Position numbers and translations under genes: made by a program
From: Ralstonia sp. ASV6
Lineage (GTDB): Bacteria > Pseudomonadota > Gammaproteobacteria > Burkholderiales > Burkholderiaceae
Direction of reading: 5' to 3'
NCBI RefSeq assembly: GCF_016429285.1
Contig: NZ_JAELUI010000025.1
Span: 1-48,509, forward strand
Length of the DNA stretch: 48,509 bases
Notes under the pieces: generated by a model
The model's input: the letters and a program-made list of their open reading frames with translations, nothing else
Database searches by the model: none
What the model was told of the DNA's origin: nothing
In this document: positions 46,138 through 48,509 of the stretch, piece by piece
Position numbering within the stretch: the stretch's first letter is position 1
How the letters are laid out: the number at the start of each line of letters is the position of its first letter

Positions 46138-46722
46138 TTAGGTGCGCTCGCGGCGTTCCGACCATTTGTCGACTGTCTCGCGCGGTGCACGCGAGAGCAT
46201 GTCGATCAGTTCGGCCGGATTGTCGCTTACGTGCAGCAGGTCAGCGTGGTGGCGCTTGAGGAAGCCTTCTTGCACGGCGTGGTCGATGAAGGCCAGCAGC
46301 TTGTCATAGAAGCCCGCTACGTTCAGCAGGCCGATCGGCTTGTTGTGATAGCCGAGCTGCAGCCACGTGAAGGTCTCGAACAATTCTTCGTAGGTGCCCA
46401 CACCGCCGGGCATGGCGATGAAGGCATCCGCACGGTCGGCCATCATCTGCTTGCGCTGGTGCATGCTGTCGACGATGTGCAGCTCGGTCAGTTCCTTATG
46501 GCCGACCTCCTTGCGCACCAGCGACTTGGGGATGATGCCCACCACGGGGTTGCCGCCGTGCAGCACCGCATCCGCCACGATACCCATCAGGCCGACGTTG
46601 CCGCCGCCGTAGACGAGCGTGAGGCCGCGCTTGACCATCTCGTTGCCCAGCGCAATGGCGCCGGTCTTGTACTCCGGGCGCTCGCCCGGGCTGGAACCGC
46701 AATAGACGCAGATCGATTTCAT
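46138..46722 (-). CDS. LOG-family nucleotide phosphoribohydrolase
   Basis: A protein of 194 residues of the TIGR00730 type. It cleaves cytokinin riboside 5'-monophosphate or other nucleoside monophosphates to free base and ribose 5-phosphate. VYCGSSPG, LVYGGGNVGLMG and the catalytic PGGVGTYEELFE are all visible, and SMHQRKQMM is the second family motif. The start overlaps the TetR stop as ATGA, so the two are coupled. Confidence 0.93.
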   Translation of the reverse strand: MKSICVYCGSSPGERPEYKTGAIALGNEMVKRGLTLVYGGGNVGLMGIVADAVLHGGNPVVGIIPKSLVRKEVGHKELTELHIVDSMHQRKQMMADRADAFIAMPGGVGTYEELFETFTWLQLGYHNKPIGLLNVAGFYDKLLAFIDHAVQEGFLKRHHADLLHVSDNPAELIDMLSRAPRETVDKWSERRERT

Positions 46723-47438
46723 TTTGCAGGGGTGGTGGTGCCGGGGGCGCCTAGTGTACCGACGGGCGGGTCGTTGCTGCGGCTGACCGCGAGCAGATCG
46801 AAGGCCCGCCGCGGCTTGCCGCGCAGGTAAGGCGCGAGGATCGACAGGATGTGGTAACTCGCGCCGTGGAGGTGGTCACGGATTGCGTTCTGGTCGTTGT
46901 ACTGGCGCGGGTGCTGCACGAACTGGAACGACAGCCAGTAGGTGGCGATCACCACGATGTTGGTGCAGATCGCGTCGACTTGTTCTGCCGTGGCTTCCAT
47001 TTCGCCGTCTTCAATGAACTGGTGGCAGATGTCCATCGCAAAATGGCGCTTCTGCTCAACGATGCGCTTGAAGTTCAGCTCCAGCATGCGGTTGCGTGCC
47101 AGCAGATCGTTGATATCGCGGTACAGGAAGCGGTAGTTCCACAGAAACTCCGACATGTACTGCAGATAGCCCCAGGTCTCGTCCAGCGTAGCCTTGTGGT
47201 CATCTGGCAGCTTCAGGCGACGCGCGATCTCCTGCTCGAACTGCACGAAGATCGAGTTGATGATGTCGTCTTTGTTGCGGAAGTGGTAGTACAGGTTGCC
47301 GGGGCTGATCTCCAGCTCTTCGGCAATCGTCGTGGTGGTGACGTTGGGTTCGCCCAGCTCATTGAACAGGCGCAGCGATACTTCGAGGATGCGATCGCGC
47401 GTGCGGCGTGGGCCGGTGGAATGCTGCTTGGTTTCCAT
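46719..47438 (-). CDS. TetR-family transcriptional regulator
   Basis: A protein of 239 residues. The N-terminal HTH (RDRILEVSLRLFNELGEPNV, then TIAEELEISPGNLYYHFRNK) is a clear TetR domain. The C-terminal part (LWNYRFLYRDINDLLARNRM, HFAMDICHQFIEDGEMEATA) matches the DUF/TetR_C group seen next to fatty-acid-type genes. ATG 47438 is taken as the start; the frame to 47525 would add about 29 residues with no domain content. It overlaps the LOG gene by 4 nt, an unusual partner for a TetR protein. Confidence 0.88.
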   Translation of the reverse strand: METKQHSTGPRRTRDRILEVSLRLFNELGEPNVTTTTIAEELEISPGNLYYHFRNKDDIINSIFVQFEQEIARRLKLPDDHKATLDETWGYLQYMSEFLWNYRFLYRDINDLLARNRMLELNFKRIVEQKRHFAMDICHQFIEDGEMEATAEQVDAICTNIVVIATYWLSFQFVQHPRQYNDQNAIRDHLHGASYHILSILAPYLRGKPRRAFDLLAVSRSNDPPVGTLGAPGTTTPAK

Positions 47439-47587
47439 TGAACTGCCAAGGCCGGTGGCCCTGTCTCCGTGGCGTGTGTGTGCCCGGATTATAAAAGATC
47501 GTGCTGCAGCAACGACTCCCCACATAAAGCGGGACTAGATGCTGCCAAACGTTGACGTGGCGTGTGCGCGGGTAAGCCCCTATCCCC

Positions 47588-48040
47588 CTAGTGCACCAGC
47601 GACGCCACCCACGGCCAGGCAATCGCCACCCACGTCCCCACGCAGAGCAGCAGGGCCAGCATGACCGCTGCGCTGCCGAAATCCTTGGCGCGTTTGGATA
47701 GCCCGTGCTGCTCCAGCGAGATGCGATCGACAGCCGCTTCCACGCTTGAATTGAGCAACTCGACGATCAGCACCAGCACCAGCGTGCCGAGCATCAGGAT
47801 GCGTTCCACCACGGTGGCGGGGATGACGAACGCGCACGGCAGCAGGATCGCGCACAGCGTCAACTCCTGGCGGAATGCGCTTTCCTCGTCGATGGCGAAG
47901 CGGATGCCGCTGATTGAGTTCTTGAGCGCGAACCAGGCCCGCGTGATGCCCCGGTTGCCCTTGTGCGGGTTGTCGGCCGGCGAGTAGGCGCCCGCCGCGG
48001 GTGGCGGAGCTGGACGCTCAGGCGGCGTTGTCGGCTTCAT
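47588..48040 (-). CDS. dgkA: Diacylglycerol kinase, small integral membrane type
   Basis: A protein of 150 residues. A Pro-rich cytoplasmic N-terminus (PPERPAPPPAAGAYS) precedes the three-helix kinase. The signature ELLNSSVEAAVDRIS, and GLSKRAKDFGSAAVMLAL in the third helix, are diagnostic. It phosphorylates diacylglycerol to phosphatidate in the inner membrane, recycling lipid from envelope glycan synthesis. The E. coli protein has 122 residues; the difference is the N-terminal extension. ATG 48040 is preferred over 48049. The gene is co-directional with the glycosyltransferase, 12 bp after it. Confidence 0.95.
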   Translation of the reverse strand: MKPTTPPERPAPPPAAGAYSPADNPHKGNRGITRAWFALKNSISGIRFAIDEESAFRQELTLCAILLPCAFVIPATVVERILMLGTLVLVLIVELLNSSVEAAVDRISLEQHGLSKRAKDFGSAAVMLALLLCVGTWVAIAWPWVASLVH

Positions 48041-48052
48041 TGAACGCAAGGC

Positions 48053-48509
48053 TTAAGCGCCTGTGGCAGTCGAGGGTTGAGCGGTCTTGGCATCGCCGGA
48101 TTGTACGGCCGGCATCGGGCGCAGGTGCGCCAGGAACTGCTCGGAGGCTGCGCGCCACGAGAACTTCTCGGCATGCGCACGCGCTGTGACGCGATCAATG
48201 CGCAGCGCTTCCAGGCAAGCTTCGCGCAGGTCTTCGCGCAGCGCACCGGCCGGCGAATCGCCCAGCACGTCGATCGGGCCCGTCACCGGATAAGCCGCCA
48301 CCGGCAACCCGCTGGCGAGCGCTTCGAGCAACACCAGGCCAAACGTATCCGTGCGGCTCGGGAAGACGAACACGTCAGCCGAGGCGTACACCTTGGCCAG
48401 TTCCGGCTGCTTGAGCACACCCAGGTAGTTGGCGTTCGGGTACTTCGCCTTCAGACCGGCCAGCGCGGGGCCTTCGCCCACCACCCACTTCGAGCCGGGC
48501 AGGTCGAGT
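48053..48509 (-). CDS. Glycosyltransferase family 4 (GT-B), 5' end missing
   Basis: The frame is open to the right edge; about 151 C-terminal residues are visible. VGEGPALAGLKAKYPNANYL, then SADVFVFPSRTDTFGLVLLE and ALASGLPVAAY are the donor-nucleotide-binding motifs of GT4 enzymes, where E-x7-E (here FGLVLLEALASG) grips the sugar nucleotide. The Ala-rich C-terminal tail (SGDAKTAQPSTATGA) is likely disordered. Substrate unknown; in this position a lipid glycosyltransferase (alpha-mannosyltransferase type) is possible. It probably forms an operon with dgkA. Confidence 0.88.
   Translation of the reverse strand, partial: LDLPGSKWVVGEGPALAGLKAKYPNANYLGVLKQPELAKVYASADVFVFPSRTDTFGLVLLEALASGLPVAAYPVTGPIDVLGDSPAGALREDLREACLEALRIDRVTARAHAEKFSWRAASEQFLAHLRPMPAVQSGDAKTAQPSTATGA

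Overview
The window looks like a chromosomal segment of a GC-rich betaproteobacterium of the Burkholderiaceae, most likely the genus Ralstonia. This is an inference from protein recognition, overall base composition and gene content; no database was searched. Both edges cut genes: spoT loses its 5' end at the left, and a glycosyltransferase loses its 5' end at the right.

Layout. 1-3174 holds the end of spoT, two tandem copies of tRNA-Arg(ACG) on the minus strand, each with its own terminator hairpin, and greB. 3184-10402 is a mixed stretch: a DMT transporter with a divergent LysR regulator, a Tyr/Trp/Arg-rich exported protein, a small orphan protein, an esterase of the PHB-depolymerase family, a BON-LysM protein and a large lipoprotein. 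10750-19387 holds tRNA-Thr(CGT), fbp, pepN, a DUF4136 lipoprotein, the malic enzyme-PTA fusion maeB and a porin.

19525-26938 and 31753-39126 together form a purine catabolism locus. Adenine deaminase (add), guanine deaminase (guaD), an 8-oxoguanine deaminase and xanthine dehydrogenase (xdhABC) lead to urate. A membrane urate oxidase with a fused cytochrome c domain (puuD), HIU hydrolase (uraH), OHCU decarboxylase (uraD) and allantoinase (puuE) take urate to allantoate. An NCS2 permease imports the substrate. A GntR/FCD regulator sits beside a 40-bp palindromic operator that overlaps divergent promoters, and a LysR regulator is divergent from xdhA. No genes for allantoate breakdown are in the window.

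27054-31740 interrupts this locus. It contains a decayed, frameshifted, toxin-like gene with peptidoglycan-hydrolase-like parts, followed by an AT-rich gene for a secreted protein that I read as a candidate immunity protein. It also contains a GDT1/TMEM165-type Mn exporter gene preceded by a yybP-ykoY-like manganese riboswitch, whose promoter overlaps the 3' end of guaD.

40339-48509 holds an orphan tungstate-binding protein (tupA) divergent from a ModE-HTH/PBP regulator, an FtsX-like permease without an ATPase, a group II truncated haemoglobin, a DUF924 protein, a TetR regulator translationally coupled to a LOG-family phosphoribohydrolase, dgkA and the partial glycosyltransferase. I saw no CRISPR array, insertion sequence, integrase, rRNA or replication origin.
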